A stretch of 64,000 nucleotides of DNA from JAIVJG01 sp964236735. GTDB taxonomy: Bacteria > Acidobacteriota > Blastocatellia > Pyrinomonadales > Pyrinomonadaceae. Within the stretch, counting starts at the first letter, position 1. The number at the start of each line of letters is the position of its first letter. The notes beneath the pieces were generated by a model. That model was not told the origin of the DNA, made no database searches, and saw only the letters and a program-made list of their open reading frames with translations. Below, piece after piece: positions 25,896 through 34,998 of this stretch. A program made the position numbers and the translations under genes. The DNA lies in the NCBI GenBank assembly GCA_964236735.1, contig CAXSFM010000015.1:37306-101305 (forward strand). Direction: 5' to 3'.

Positions 25896-27337
25896 AGACA
25901 AATGGCCGCGCTCAAGATAAGCAAGCGCAAAGCCATGCCAAACGCTCTCAGGTTTTTGTGGACGAAGAACCAGCACACACCAAAGTACATTTAACGCCCG
26001 ACCCCGTGACAGCCGCCGCCGAAGTTGAAACGCCCGGCGCGGGCGGAGTCGCGCGGCGTGCGTGGCGCGCGCTGGCGATTGACGTGACGCCGCTCAAAGT
26101 GTCGCGCGATTTTCGTCTGCTGTTCGCGGGGCGTTCGGTGTCGTTCTTTGGCTCGATGATGACGTTCGTGGCTCTGCCGTGGCAGATGTATCAACTGACG
26201 AAGTCGTCGCTGGCGGTCGGGATGCTCGGCGTCGCGGAGTTCGTGCCCATCCTCGTGATGGCGTTCGTCGGCGGCGCGCTTGCCGATTACGTTGACCGGC
26301 GGCGGATGGTGCGCCTGACGGAACTCGCTCTGATGTTGATGACGGGCGCGCTCGTCTGCAACTCTCTGCTCGCACAGCCGCGCGTGTGGATTCTCTTCGT
26401 GTGCGCGGGCGTGATGGCCGCGCTCGACGGCTTGCAGCGTCCCTCGCTTGACGCGATGCTGCCGCGACTCGTGCCGGGCGAGTTGATGCCTGCGGCCTCC
26501 GCGCTCAGGTCTCTGACGGGCACGGCGGGGATGATCGGCGGCCCCGCGCTCGGCGGCATCCTCGTCGTCGCTTACGGCACGGTCTTCGCTTACTCGATAG
26601 ACTTTCTGACTTTCACCGTCTCGCTCGTCGCGCTCTGGTTGATGCGCGCCGTACCGCCGCCGCCGGGCGCGGACAGGCCGAGCGTGCGCTCGGTCGTCGA
26701 AGGCTTGCGCTACGCGCGGAGCCGCCCCGAATTGATGGGCACTTATCTGATTGACATCAACGCGATGTTTTTCGGGATGCCGATGGCGCTCTTCCCCGCC
26801 ATCGCGGAGAGTTTCGGCGGCACGTCCGTCGGACTGCTCTATGCCGCGCCCGCCTTCGGCGCATTCTGCGCGACGCTCACCTCCGGCTGGACGAAGCGCG
26901 TCCGCCGTCACGGACTCGCCGTCGCGCTCGCCGCCGCCGCGTGGGGCGCGGCCATCGTCGGCTTCGGTTTCGCGCGTCAACTATGGCTCGCGCTCGTGTG
27001 TCTCGCGCTGGCGGGCGGGGCAGACATGGTGAGCGGTTTGTTCCGCTCGACGATCTGGAATCAAACCATCCCGGATCACCTGCGCGGTCGGCTCGCGGGC
27101 ATCGAGATGGTGAGCTACACTACCGGCCCGCTCTTAGGCAACGCTGAATCCGGCATCGTCGCCAGTTTGACAAGCCTTCGCACGTCCGTCGTCTCCGGCG
27201 GCTTGCTCTGCGTGGCCGGCTCTGGCCTGCTCGCGCTCGCGCTGCCCGCCTTTTTGCGCTACGACGGGCGCGAAGGACTTAAGCGCAAACAACTCGAAGA
27301 GTCGGCGCGCACGGCGACGCTTGAAAGCGCGACTTGA
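25862..27337 (+). CDS. MFS exporter (EntS-like, MFS_3)
   Basis: The protein has 491 residues. A hydrophilic N-terminus of ~80 residues precedes a 12-helix transporter. It opens with DFRLLFAGRSVSFFGSMMTF, and the loop signature GGALADYVDRRRMV lies between helices 2 and 3. ALDGLQRPSLDAMLPRLVP and RSLTGTAGMIGGPALGGIL are typical of the enterobactin-exporter-like family. It likely pumps a small molecule outward, but the substrate is unknown. The start overlaps the previous gene by 34 nt; no later ATG fits before the first helix. Confidence 0.88.
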   Translation: MARTQHAAEDLKTNGRAQDKQAQSHAKRSQVFVDEEPAHTKVHLTPDPVTAAAEVETPGAGGVARRAWRALAIDVTPLKVSRDFRLLFAGRSVSFFGSMMTFVALPWQMYQLTKSSLAVGMLGVAEFVPILVMAFVGGALADYVDRRRMVRLTELALMLMTGALVCNSLLAQPRVWILFVCAGVMAALDGLQRPSLDAMLPRLVPGELMPAASALRSLTGTAGMIGGPALGGILVVAYGTVFAYSIDFLTFTVSLVALWLMRAVPPPPGADRPSVRSVVEGLRYARSRPELMGTYLIDINAMFFGMPMALFPAIAESFGGTSVGLLYAAPAFGAFCATLTSGWTKRVRRHGLAVALAAAAWGAAIVGFGFARQLWLALVCLALAGGADMVSGLFRSTIWNQTIPDHLRGRLAGIEMVSYTTGPLLGNAESGIVASLTSLRTSVVSGGLLCVAGSGLLALALPAFLRYDGREGLKRKQLEESARTATLESAT

Positions 27338-27427
27338 ATTTGTCCCGGACTGTCCGCGCGGGCAAGTCCGAATCATCAACCTGTCCATCACACGAAACTC
27401 GACCTGTTCATCAACTACAAAACAGCT

Positions 27428-28510
27428 ATGACTAACTTTGAAAAGAAACCAACGCACGCCACACACCCCGCCGGATCAACAGACGCGCCCGAAAATTTCT
27501 TGGCGACTTTGCGACTTTGCGTGAAATTCAGTCTCACGCAAAGTCGCAAAGTCGCAAAGGCAAGTTTGTCCGTCGCCTTGCTTGCGCTCGTCCTGAGCTT
27601 TGCGTCCGTTGCGCCGCTGGCGCAGTCGCCAACGTCGAAGCCTGCCGCGACGACGCAGACACAGCAGACCGCATCTTCTTCGCGCGTCCAGAGCATCGCG
27701 TTCGAGAGCAAGCTGATCGGCAAGACGCTGCCCTACATGGTGCTGCTCCCGAAGGATTACGATGCGGCATCGGCGCGTGCGACGCGCTATCCCGTCCTTT
27801 ATCTCCTGCACGGACTCGGCGGTCAGCCGACCAACTGGTTCGCGCCGCGCATGAATCTTGTCGCCGCCGCAGAGGGGTATCCGGTCATCCTCGTCGCTGT
27901 CACCGGCAACGCCGGTTGGTACACGGACAGCGCGTCCGTCGCGACGGACAAGTACGAAACTTCCCTGCTCGAAGAGTTAATCCCCGACGTGCAGAAACGC
28001 TTTCGCACGATTGAGGCGCGCGAGGGGCGCGGCATCGCGGGGCTTTCGATGGGCGGCTACGGTGCGCTCAAATTTGGTATCAAGCACCCTGAGACGTTCG
28101 CCTTCGCCGGCTCAATGAGCGGCGCGCTCAATATCGCGTCGGCGGGCGAAGCCGAACTTGCCGCCGTCCCTCTCATTCTTACTTCCGTGATGAAAACGTT
28201 CGGCCCGCTCGACAGCCCGACGCGGGCATCCAACGACATCTTTAAGCTCGTGCGCGGACTGCCCGCCGCGCGCCTCAACGCTCTGCCCTTCCTGTATCTC
28301 GACTGCGGCACGGAAGACTTGTTCCAACTGCTCGGCGCTAACCGCTCGTTGAGCGATCTCCTCATCGAGCGCAAAATTCCGCACGAGTACCGCGAGCGAC
28401 CCGGCGATCACAACATGGCATACTGGGGACATCAGTCTCCCGAACTGCTGCGCGTCGCGACGGAGAATCTCAAACTGCCGACGATGACGACGACGACGCT
28501 CTCGCATTAG
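27428..28510 (+). CDS. Secreted esterase (EstA/esterase D family)
   Basis: This alpha/beta-hydrolase of 360 residues has VLYLLHGLGG (oxyanion side), nucleophile Ser207 in AGLSMGGYG, an acid in DCGTEDLF, and the catalytic His in PGDHNMAYW. A hydrophobic signal-like segment (SLSVALLALVLSFASVAPLA) starts only at residue ~46. The preceding codons are made by a perfect 22-nt foldback (27503-27555), so the n-region is abnormally long. No ribosome-binding site is visible at the ATG. Substrates in this family range from S-formylglutathione to acyl esters. Confidence 0.85.
   Translation: MTNFEKKPTHATHPAGSTDAPENFLATLRLCVKFSLTQSRKVAKASLSVALLALVLSFASVAPLAQSPTSKPAATTQTQQTASSSRVQSIAFESKLIGKTLPYMVLLPKDYDAASARATRYPVLYLLHGLGGQPTNWFAPRMNLVAAAEGYPVILVAVTGNAGWYTDSASVATDKYETSLLEELIPDVQKRFRTIEAREGRGIAGLSMGGYGALKFGIKHPETFAFAGSMSGALNIASAGEAELAAVPLILTSVMKTFGPLDSPTRASNDIFKLVRGLPAARLNALPFLYLDCGTEDLFQLLGANRSLSDLLIERKIPHEYRERPGDHNMAYWGHQSPELLRVATENLKLPTMTTTTLSH
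27503..27555. repeat. Perfect foldback inside the esterase 5' coding region
   Basis: Arms of 22 nt (27503-27524 and 27534-27555) are perfectly complementary, with a 9-nt loop. Each arm repeats the 8-mer ACTTTGCG / CGCAAAGT two to three times. In the esterase frame it encodes LATLRLCVKF...TQSRKVAK just before the signal-peptide core. Confidence 0.85.
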
Positions 28511-28565
28511 CCATCCCTTGCGTCACAAGTTGGACGTGAAAAGAGGAAGAGGTTAAAACAGACGC

Positions 28566-29933
28566 ATGAGAAATTTCATCCATCCATCGCCCGGAAAATT
28601 TATCAGCGCGCGCGGCGTCGCCTTGCTGCTTCTAACGCTCTTATTCTTCGCCACTGCTTCCGCCGCACGCGCGCAAAACTCGCCCGCGATGGCCGCGCCG
28701 GATGAAGCGCACACGGCGCGCATCGCGGCCATTCAGACGGCTTTGCGCGAGGCGAAACTCGATGGCTGGCTCTTCTACGACTTTCGCAGGAGCGACCCGC
28801 TCGCCTATCGCATCCTGAAGCTCGACGAGAAAGGCTTGACGACGCGCCGTTGGTTCTACTACGTCCCGGTTGTCGGCGAGCCAGTCAAAATCGTCCACTC
28901 GATTGAGCGTTACAAGCTCGACTTGCTGCCCGGCAAAAAGGTCATGTACCGCAGTTGGCAGGAACTCGACGCCGCTGTCCGCGACGCGCTCGCTGCCGGT
29001 GGCATCAAGGACAAGCATTTTCTTTTGCGCCACATCGCCATGCAGTATTCGCCGATGAACGACATCCCTTACGTCTCGCGCGTGGATGCCGGCACGATTG
29101 AAATGATTCGCTCTTTCCCGCGCACGGACATCGTCACGAGCGCCGATCTCGTCCAGCAGTTCGAGGCCGTCTGGACGCCGGAGCAATACGCGATGCACGT
29201 CGAGGCGTCCGACAAAATCCATCGCATCATCATGGAATCGTTCAATGAGATCGCGCGCCGCATCAACGCCAACGAATCAGTGAACGAGTATGACATCCAG
29301 CAATTCATGGTGCGCCGCTACGCCGAAGAAAACTTGACGAGCGACGGCGACGACCCGAACATCTCTGTGAATGCCAACAGCGCGAACCCGCACTATCAAC
29401 CCGACGCGAACATCCACGCGCCCATCAAGCGCGGCGACTTCGTCCTCTTCGACGTGTGGGCGAAACTCAAAAAACCCAACTCGGTTTACACAGACCAGAC
29501 ATGGACGGGCTACGTCGGCGAGACCGTGCCCGCTGAATATACGCGCGTCTTTAACATCGTCCGCGACGCGCGCGACTCCGCCGTCAGCTTCGTGCGCGCT
29601 TCATTCCGCGACAACAAAATTATCGGCGGCGCGCAAGTTGATGATGTCTCGCGCGGCGTGATTGTGCGCGCCGGATACGGCGAGCAGTTCACGCACCGCA
29701 CCGGCCACTCTATCGGCGAAGAAGTCCACGGCAACGGCGCGCACATTGACGACCTTGAGACGAAAGACTCGCGCCGCATCATCCGCCGCACCTGCTTCTC
29801 CATCGAACCCGGCATCTACCTCGACGGCAAGTTCGGCATCCGCTCAGAGATTGACGTATACGTCGGCGACAAAGATGTAGAAGTGACGGGGCCGCCGATT
29901 CAAACCGAGATCGTTGCAATACTAAAAAAGTAG
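28566..29933 (+). CDS. Secreted M24 metallopeptidase (Xaa-Pro aminopeptidase-like)
   Basis: The protein has 455 residues with an N-terminal signal peptide (GVALLLLTLLFFATASAARA). A creatinase/prolidase-like N-domain follows, then the pita-bread catalytic domain. All five metal ligands are visible: Asp in LFDVWAK, Asp in VYTDQTW, His in HRTGHSIGEEVHG, Glu in FSIEPGIY and Glu in IRSEIDVYV. It probably trims Xaa-Pro dipeptides from exported peptides in the periplasm. The TAG stop is directly followed by, and forms part of, the 7-nt repeat element at 29931. Confidence 0.9.
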   Translation: MRNFIHPSPGKFISARGVALLLLTLLFFATASAARAQNSPAMAAPDEAHTARIAAIQTALREAKLDGWLFYDFRRSDPLAYRILKLDEKGLTTRRWFYYVPVVGEPVKIVHSIERYKLDLLPGKKVMYRSWQELDAAVRDALAAGGIKDKHFLLRHIAMQYSPMNDIPYVSRVDAGTIEMIRSFPRTDIVTSADLVQQFEAVWTPEQYAMHVEASDKIHRIIMESFNEIARRINANESVNEYDIQQFMVRRYAEENLTSDGDDPNISVNANSANPHYQPDANIHAPIKRGDFVLFDVWAKLKKPNSVYTDQTWTGYVGETVPAEYTRVFNIVRDARDSAVSFVRASFRDNKIIGGAQVDDVSRGVIVRAGYGEQFTHRTGHSIGEEVHGNGAHIDDLETKDSRRIIRRTCFSIEPGIYLDGKFGIRSEIDVYVGDKDVEVTGPPIQTEIVAILKK

Positions 29934-30005
29934 GCAGTAGCCAGTAGTCAGCATGAAAGACAAATGCTCTGCTACTGCTTTCTGCCTACTGCTTTCTGCC
30001 TACTC
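29931..30005. repeat. Heptad foldback (GTAGGCA-type), copy A
   Basis: The left arm is three 7-mers, roughly GTAGGCA-GTAGCCA-GTAGTCA. The right arm is CTGCTA-CTGCTTT-CTGCCTA-CTGCTTT-CTGCCTA. It fills the gap between the M24 peptidase and suhB. The related TAGGCAG heptads recur at 61541-61678. Confidence 0.75.
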
Positions 30006-30007
30006 TT

Positions 30008-30778
30008 ATGCTTAATTTCGCCATCCAAACCGCGCGTGAGGCGGGGCGCGTGCTCGCCGAGAAATTCGGGCGCGCGCTGCAAGTCTCGAATAAGGGCGAC
30101 ATAGACCTCGTCACAGAATCAGACCTCGCCGCCGAAAAGTTAATCGTCGAGCGCATCCGTAGTTACTACCCGCGCCACTCGATACTCGCCGAAGAGTCAG
30201 GAGCGTCGGACGCCGTCGGCGGCGCGGCGAGCGATTACAAATGGATTATTGACCCGCTCGACGGGACGACGAATTACGCGCACGGCTATCCGGTCTTCTG
30301 CGTCTCCATCGCGCTCGAACACAAAGGCCGCATCGTCGTCGCTGTCATCTACGACCCGACACGCGACGAGTTGTTCGCCGCCGAGCGGGGCGACGGCGCG
30401 ACTTTGAACGGGCGGCGCATACGTGTCTCGGAGACGGACGATTTGAACCGCGCGCTGATGTGTACGGGCTTTCCCTACGACGTGCGCGAGCGCGGCGAGT
30501 TCGCGCGACACTTCACGAATTTCATCATGCACGCGCAGGCCGTCAGGCGCGACGGCTCGGCGGCTCTCGACTTAGCCAACGTCGCCTGCGGACGCTTCGA
30601 TGGTTTCTGGGAGGAAGGATTGAGGCCTTGGGACGTGGCCGCCGGCACGCTTCTCGTCGAAGAAGCGGGCGGGCGCGTCACGCACTACGACGGCCAACCT
30701 TTCGACGTGTACAGGCCGCCGATTGCCGCCAGCAACGGACTCATCCATGAAGACGTGCTGCGCGTGCTTCATTTGTGA
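30008..30778 (+). CDS. suhB: Inositol-1-monophosphatase family protein
   Basis: The 256-residue protein has the complete Mg-dependent phosphatase signatures: Glu62/Glu63 (LAEESG), WIIDPLDGTTNYAHG (Asp82, Asp85) and LRPWDVAAGTLLVEEAGG near the end. The family hydrolyses inositol or other sugar monophosphates; in bacteria SuhB also assists ribosomal RNA transcription. Length is normal. It starts 2-3 nt after the heptad foldback and has no strong ribosome-binding site. Confidence 0.9.
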   Translation: MLNFAIQTAREAGRVLAEKFGRALQVSNKGDIDLVTESDLAAEKLIVERIRSYYPRHSILAEESGASDAVGGAASDYKWIIDPLDGTTNYAHGYPVFCVSIALEHKGRIVVAVIYDPTRDELFAAERGDGATLNGRRIRVSETDDLNRALMCTGFPYDVRERGEFARHFTNFIMHAQAVRRDGSAALDLANVACGRFDGFWEEGLRPWDVAAGTLLVEEAGGRVTHYDGQPFDVYRPPIAASNGLIHEDVLRVLHL

Positions 30779-30802
30779 GCGCGTCGTTTCGAGGGCAATT
30801 AA

Positions 30803-30877
30803 GTCAGTACCGCGAGCGATAGCGAGCGGGTGCGGCTCACCGAGTAATACCCGCTCGCTATCGCTCGCGGTACTGAC
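30803..30877. repeat. Perfect 28-nt inverted repeat
   Basis: Arms at 30803-30830 and 30850-30877 (starting GTCAGTACCGCGAGCGATAG) are fully complementary with a 19-nt spacer. It sits after suhB, and the next gene starts ~190 nt later. It could form a long hairpin in RNA and may be a small non-autonomous repeat. Confidence 0.9.
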
Positions 30878-31065
30878 AAGCGCAGCCATACGCCGCTGTC
30901 ATCGTGAGAGGTTAAAATTTGTCGGCTATCCGGCTCCTGAGCGCGTCTGACCTTACGGGCGTATGTGTTTTCAAGTGCGCCCGGACGATTGCTGCGTGTG
31001 TGCTGTTCTCTCCTCACACATCGCGCGTCAACATTTCACGAAGAAACTTAAGGAGAGTTAAGACC

Positions 31066-31527
31066 ATGAGAAATCCTGTGAGAAAAATCTACGCCGCGCT
31101 CGCCGTCGCGTGCGTCGTGCTGACGTTGAGCACGACGGGCGAGGCTCGTCAGCGCGGGCGCATCTACACCAAAGCCGAAGTCAACGAAATCATCCGTCGC
31201 GTCGAGAATCGCAGCGACGAGTTCGTCAAACTGTTCGACCGCTCGCTCGACCGCAGCCGGCTCGACGGCACGAAGCGCGAGGATCGCTTGAACGAGCGCG
31301 CGCGCAATCTGGAACGCACGCTCAACGACTTGCGCCGCGAGTTCGACCGCCGCGAGAATTACAATCAGACGAAACCGGAAGTGACGCGCGCTCTGAACGT
31401 CGCCGAAGACATCAACAAGGTCATGCGACGCCGTCGGATGGGCGGCGAGACGGAGCGACAATGGGGTTTGCTGCGTGATGAATTGAACGCGCTCGCGCTC
31501 GTCTATAATCTGCGCCCGCTTCGTTAA
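31066..31527 (+). CDS. Small secreted protein of unknown function
   Basis: The 153-residue product starts at ATG 31066, preceded by a strong AAGGAG; the frame is open further upstream but lacks such a site. A signal peptide (KIYAALAVACVVLTLSTTGEA) leads to a mature, very basic helical protein (IIRRVENRSDEFVKLFDRSL, ARNLERTLNDLRREFDRREN). Repeated Arg/Asp/Glu suggest a periplasmic helical bundle or coiled coil. I do not recognise the family. A clear terminator follows. Confidence 0.75.
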   Translation: MRNPVRKIYAALAVACVVLTLSTTGEARQRGRIYTKAEVNEIIRRVENRSDEFVKLFDRSLDRSRLDGTKREDRLNERARNLERTLNDLRREFDRRENYNQTKPEVTRALNVAEDINKVMRRRRMGGETERQWGLLRDELNALALVYNLRPLR

Positions 31528-31546
31528 GCGCATGTGGCAAAACGGC

Positions 31547-31588
31547 AAAAGAGCGTCCCGCCATGCGCGCGGGACGCTCTTTGCTTTT
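31547..31588 (+). terminator. Rho-independent terminator
   Basis: AAAGAGCGTCCCGC pairs with GCGGGACGCTCTTT around a short loop, followed by GCTTTTC. It closes the small secreted-protein gene. Confidence 0.85.
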
Positions 31589-31635
31589 CAGTTTGCGAAG
31601 CGCGGCGCTTTGTATGGCTTAAGAGAAGAATTTTT

Positions 31636-31741
31636 CACCACAGAGGACACAGAGGAACACAGAGGAAGAAGAGAGGAAGCGCTGTATCTATGCTTTGTTC
31701 CTCCTGCTTTCCTCTGTGACCCTCTGCGTCCTCTGTGGTAA
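31636..31741. repeat. CACAGAGG-type foldback element, copy 2
   Basis: The outer arms TTCACCACAGAGGACACAGA and CTGCGTCCTCTGTGGTAAA match the copy at 21159-21265; the centre differs. It lies between the small secreted protein and the kinase gene. Confidence 0.8.
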
Positions 31742-31801
31742 ATTGCTCGCCGCATTCACTAGCGTGCCTGCACAAGATCACGTTTCGTTGAAGGAATCCG
31801 C

Positions 31802-33550
31802 ATGATCGTCCCGGACACACTGTTGCAGAATCGCTATCTCGTCGTCGAACAGATCGGACAGGGCGGGATGGGCGCAGTCTATCGGGCAGTTGATCAGCGT
31901 TTCGGCAGCACCGTCGCGCTCAAGGAAACCTTCTTCACAGACCCCAATCTACGCAAGGCTTTCGAGCGCGAAGCGCAACTCCTGAATCGCCTGCGCCATC
32001 CGGCGCTGCCGCGCGTGAGCGACCACTTCAACGAAGAAGAGGGACAGTTCCTCGTGATGGAATTCATCTCCGGCAGAGACTTGTCGGAGATGCTGAAGGA
32101 GCGCGCCGGAGCGCCCTTCCCCACGCGCGACGTGCTCAACTGGGCAGACCAATTGCTCGACGCGCTCGACTATCTGCACACGCAGGAGCCTGTCGTCGTC
32201 CATCGAGACATCAAGCCGCAGAACTTGAAACTCGCGACGCGCAACCAGATTATCCTGCTCGATTTCGGACTCGCGAAGGGCACGCCCTCGCAGACGCGCG
32301 TGACGGCGACGGGCAGTCTCTTCGGCTATTCGTTCAACTACGCGCCGCTCGAACAAATGCAAGGGACGGGCACAGACCCGCGCAGCGACCTCTACAGTTT
32401 GAGCGCGACGCTCCATCACCTGCTCACCGCGCAGACGCCCGCTGACGCGCTCTCGCGCGCCACCGCCGTCTTGAACGGACAGCCCGACCCGCTCCGTCCG
32501 GCGCACGAAATCAACGCGCAAGTGCCGGCGGCGATCTCGGAACTTCTCTCTCGCGCGATGTCCTTAAACGCCGCCGGGCGTCCCGCCTCAGCCGTCGAGA
32601 TGCGCGAGTCTCTGCGCCGCGCGGGACTCGATGTTTCGCTTGATGAAAGCGAGGCGACGATTGTCGCGTCTCACACTACTGCTGTCGCCAGCAACATCGC
32701 AGACACAGTCAAGGAAGAGCGCGAGACGCAACTGCTGCACAACGCGCGCGCCGACTCGCAGGCGGGACGCGCCGACGTTGAAACCTCCATCAATGAGCAA
32801 GGAACGGATGTTGCGCGCGACGTCCCGACCGTCACGAATGAGCCGCCCGCCCCCACCTCGACGCGCGATGAAGCCAACAACTTGACGGGCGCGACGTCGA
32901 ACGTCGCCGGAGCCAAATCAATCGTCACGCAATTCAGTCCGACGGATGAAAGAGCGCGCGGACGCCGTTTCTCCAGACGCACGCTCGGACTTGCCGCCGG
33001 CGTCGTCCTCGTCGCGCTCGTCGGGACGAGCGCTTACATGCTCAAGTCTCAGACAGTGACGCGAAACGACAATGCGACGCCAGACAACGCTGCCGCCGCC
33101 GCACCATCTTCTCCGACGGCGCAACCCGCGCCGCCGGCCAACGCGCAGCCCGAAGCGCAGACATCCGCGCCGGCGAACCGTGAGACGACGCCCGCGTCCG
33201 GCGCGACAGTCGAATCAACCAACACGCCGCACCACGCCGTTAATCCGACAACGGCGGACGCGCCGCGCCAACACGTCGTCGCGCCGGAGCCGACGCCCGC
33301 CGAGAAAAAAATCATCATCGTACACGCTCCGCCGCCCGTTGGCGTCCCGCCGCCGGACTTTGATCCGGGCGCAGACGTTGCCGGAGATCGCCCGCTCACG
33401 CGGCAGGACTTGCGTGCGATGAAGCGTCGGATGCGTGAGGAAGATTTCAAGGCTTTCATCATGCGGCAGAGAGAGCTTAACGATCAGCGCGCGCGAGGTT
33501 TCGGCGGTGGGCCGAGGCGCAGGCGCGGGCTGCCGCCGCCGCCTCCTTAA
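31802..33550 (+). CDS. Membrane Ser/Thr protein kinase
   Basis: The protein has 582 residues. The Hanks-type kinase domain at about 12-275 has the glycine loop IGQGGMGAVYRA, Lys41 (VALKET), HRD at 134-136 (HRDIKPQNLKL) and DFG at 154-156. The alpha-C Glu is in FEREAQLL. A Thr/Glu-rich linker follows, then one membrane helix (LGLAAGVVLVALVGTSAYML, about 395-415) and a Pro/Ala/Thr-rich outer part without PASTA or other sensor repeats. A PPPP end closes it. It probably reports envelope or metabolic state, but the ligand is unknown. No phosphatase gene adjoins it. Confidence 0.9.
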   Translation: MIVPDTLLQNRYLVVEQIGQGGMGAVYRAVDQRFGSTVALKETFFTDPNLRKAFEREAQLLNRLRHPALPRVSDHFNEEEGQFLVMEFISGRDLSEMLKERAGAPFPTRDVLNWADQLLDALDYLHTQEPVVVHRDIKPQNLKLATRNQIILLDFGLAKGTPSQTRVTATGSLFGYSFNYAPLEQMQGTGTDPRSDLYSLSATLHHLLTAQTPADALSRATAVLNGQPDPLRPAHEINAQVPAAISELLSRAMSLNAAGRPASAVEMRESLRRAGLDVSLDESEATIVASHTTAVASNIADTVKEERETQLLHNARADSQAGRADVETSINEQGTDVARDVPTVTNEPPAPTSTRDEANNLTGATSNVAGAKSIVTQFSPTDERARGRRFSRRTLGLAAGVVLVALVGTSAYMLKSQTVTRNDNATPDNAAAAAPSSPTAQPAPPANAQPEAQTSAPANRETTPASGATVESTNTPHHAVNPTTADAPRQHVVAPEPTPAEKKIIIVHAPPPVGVPPPDFDPGADVAGDRPLTRQDLRAMKRRMREEDFKAFIMRQRELNDQRARGFGGGPRRRRGLPPPPP

Positions 33551-33612
33551 ACGATGAACACGCCGCACCATAACGAAGATGACGGCGCGTCAAGATTTCT
33601 GCACAGATGAAT

Positions 33613-33644
33613 AAAGGCGGAGCACTCGATGGTGTTCCGCCTTT
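33613..33644. terminator. Bidirectional terminator between kinase and PilZ gene
   Basis: AAAGGCGGA and TCCGCCTTT form a stem between two convergent genes, with T-rich and A-rich flanks on the respective sides. Confidence 0.75.
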
Positions 33645-33679
33645 GTTCATCAAGCCTGTTGAAGTTTGAAGGGACGAAA

Positions 33680-34078
33680 TTATTCTGCGCCGCTTGAGGA
33701 CGAGAGCGCGGCGTGGGGCGCGGCGGCTCGCGCGTAAAGACGAAGCAGAAAGTTTTGGCCGGGTTCGTTGGGAGCCTCAAGCCGGAGTCCGAGCAATCCC
33801 TCGCGGCGGATGTGCATGATCTTCGCGCGCAGGGGAATGATGCCTTCTTCAGCGACAAGCGTAACCCAGAGTTGATCGCCCAGAGCCGCCACGGGGTCGC
33901 CCGCCACTCCGCTCAAAGCGATGCCGAGACCGCTGAAGTCAGACACTTCGGCCATCCCCAGCATCTCGTTGCGCGACGTGTTCTCGACCGCCGCCCAGAC
34001 TTTCGAGACCGGCACGACGCGCGCCAGCGAACGCCTGTCGAGGTCTCCGAAATTCGGCTCGTTGAAAAAATCTTTCAC
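33680..34078 (-). CDS. PilZ-domain protein
   Basis: The 132-residue protein shows the two PilZ c-di-GMP-binding motifs: R-R-S-L-A-R-V-V-P near residue 16 (R-x-x-x-R) and DFSGLGIAL at about 47 (D-x-S-x-x-G). Strands such as LWVTLVAEEGIIPLRAKIMH complete the barrel. It is the last gene of a minus-strand group with plsC and a double-PilZ protein, which hints at c-di-GMP control of envelope processes. The Ser/Ala-rich tail is probably disordered. Confidence 0.78.
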   Translation of the reverse strand: MKDFFNEPNFGDLDRRSLARVVPVSKVWAAVENTSRNEMLGMAEVSDFSGLGIALSGVAGDPVAALGDQLWVTLVAEEGIIPLRAKIMHIRREGLLGLRLEAPNEPGQNFLLRLYARAAAPHAALSSSSGAE

Positions 34079-34210
34079 AAGTGTCTCCCTCTCTGCACAG
34101 TCGTGTCGCTCAATAATTCCTATAAACGGGCAATCAAGGCCGAGTTCCGTTAAGTGTCATCGGAGCGAGTTGACCACAGATGCGCGCGTCAATTTTTCGC
34201 GCGCCTGATT

Positions 34211-34876
34211 TCACAGCGCAGAGGCGATGAGCGCGGAGAGTTCGTCGGTCGCGCGGCGCGCACACTGGCGCGCGTCCTCATCCGGGCAAGGCACGAGTTT
34301 GCGCGGCGGATGGTAAATAATTTCGACGTGTCCGGTGCGCGGCCAGCGTTGGCCTTTCGGCCAGACCTGATGGCCGCCGCGAATCGTCACCGGCAGAATC
34401 GGCACGCCGGCTTCGAGCGCCATGCGCGCCGCGCCCGTCTTGAATCGCAGACGCACATTGCCCGGTTTGCCGCGCTCGCCTTCAGGGAAAATCATCACCG
34501 CGCCGCCGCCGCGTAGCCATTGCAGCGAACGCCTGTAAGCGGCAGGGTCGCTCCGGTCAACACTGATCGGCCACGCGCCGAACCACTCCATCGGCTTGCC
34601 CATCGCAGGCCATTTGAAAGCCTCGCTCCACGCCAGATAACGCAGCGGTCGCTTGACGGCGACGCCCACCCAGAAAGGGTCTATGTAAGTTTGATGATTG
34701 GCGGCGATGATGAGACCGCCGGTGGCGGGCACGCGCTCGACGTTTGTATGGCGCACATCCCACAGCGCGCGCGTGATGAACAAAATGCCGGGGCGAATCA
34801 GCTCGAACGCCCACTCCGGCATCGCCGACGATTCGTTCTCTGCCTTCGCTCCGCGCTCTTCAGCCATGTTCCGCAT
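34211..34876 (-). CDS. plsC: 1-acyl-sn-glycerol-3-phosphate acyltransferase
   Basis: The 221-residue protein acylates lysophosphatidate to phosphatidate in phospholipid synthesis. The catalytic HX4D motif is His61-Asp66 (NHQTYID), and the substrate motif FPEGERGKPG lies near 135. The closing block GVPILPVTIRGGHQVWPKG is typical. A hydrophobic stretch (FELIRPGILFITRALW) may touch the membrane. It lies between two PilZ genes in the same direction. Other lysophospholipid acyltransferases share these motifs, so exact specificity is open. Confidence 0.88.
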   Translation of the reverse strand: MRNMAEERGAKAENESSAMPEWAFELIRPGILFITRALWDVRHTNVERVPATGGLIIAANHQTYIDPFWVGVAVKRPLRYLAWSEAFKWPAMGKPMEWFGAWPISVDRSDPAAYRRSLQWLRGGGAVMIFPEGERGKPGNVRLRFKTGAARMALEAGVPILPVTIRGGHQVWPKGQRWPRTGHVEIIYHPPRKLVPCPDEDARQCARRATDELSALIASAL

Positions 34877-34918
34877 CTCGCTCAGACTTGCGTCTCCATC
34901 TCTTTCATACTAAAGCAG

Positions 34919-34992
34919 TGATGAGTGACAAGTGATAAGTGATGAGAAAGAGATAGTCTTTCACTCATCACTCATCACTTATCACTTATCAC
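34919..34992. repeat. Heptad foldback (GTGATGA/TCACTCA-type), copy B
   Basis: The left arm is built of 7-mers TGATGAG-TGACAAG-TGATAAG-TGATGAG. The right arm is TCACTCA-TCACTCA-TCACTTA-TCACTTA-TCAC. It fills the gap between the double-PilZ gene and plsC. Confidence 0.85.
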
Positions 34993-34998
34993 CGCCTT

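Noticed and set aside
25991..26980. Long minus-strand open frame opposite the MFS gene
   Set aside because: It is antisense to a clear transporter and its residues are an Arg/Glu/His-rich jumble typical of GC-rich shadow frames.
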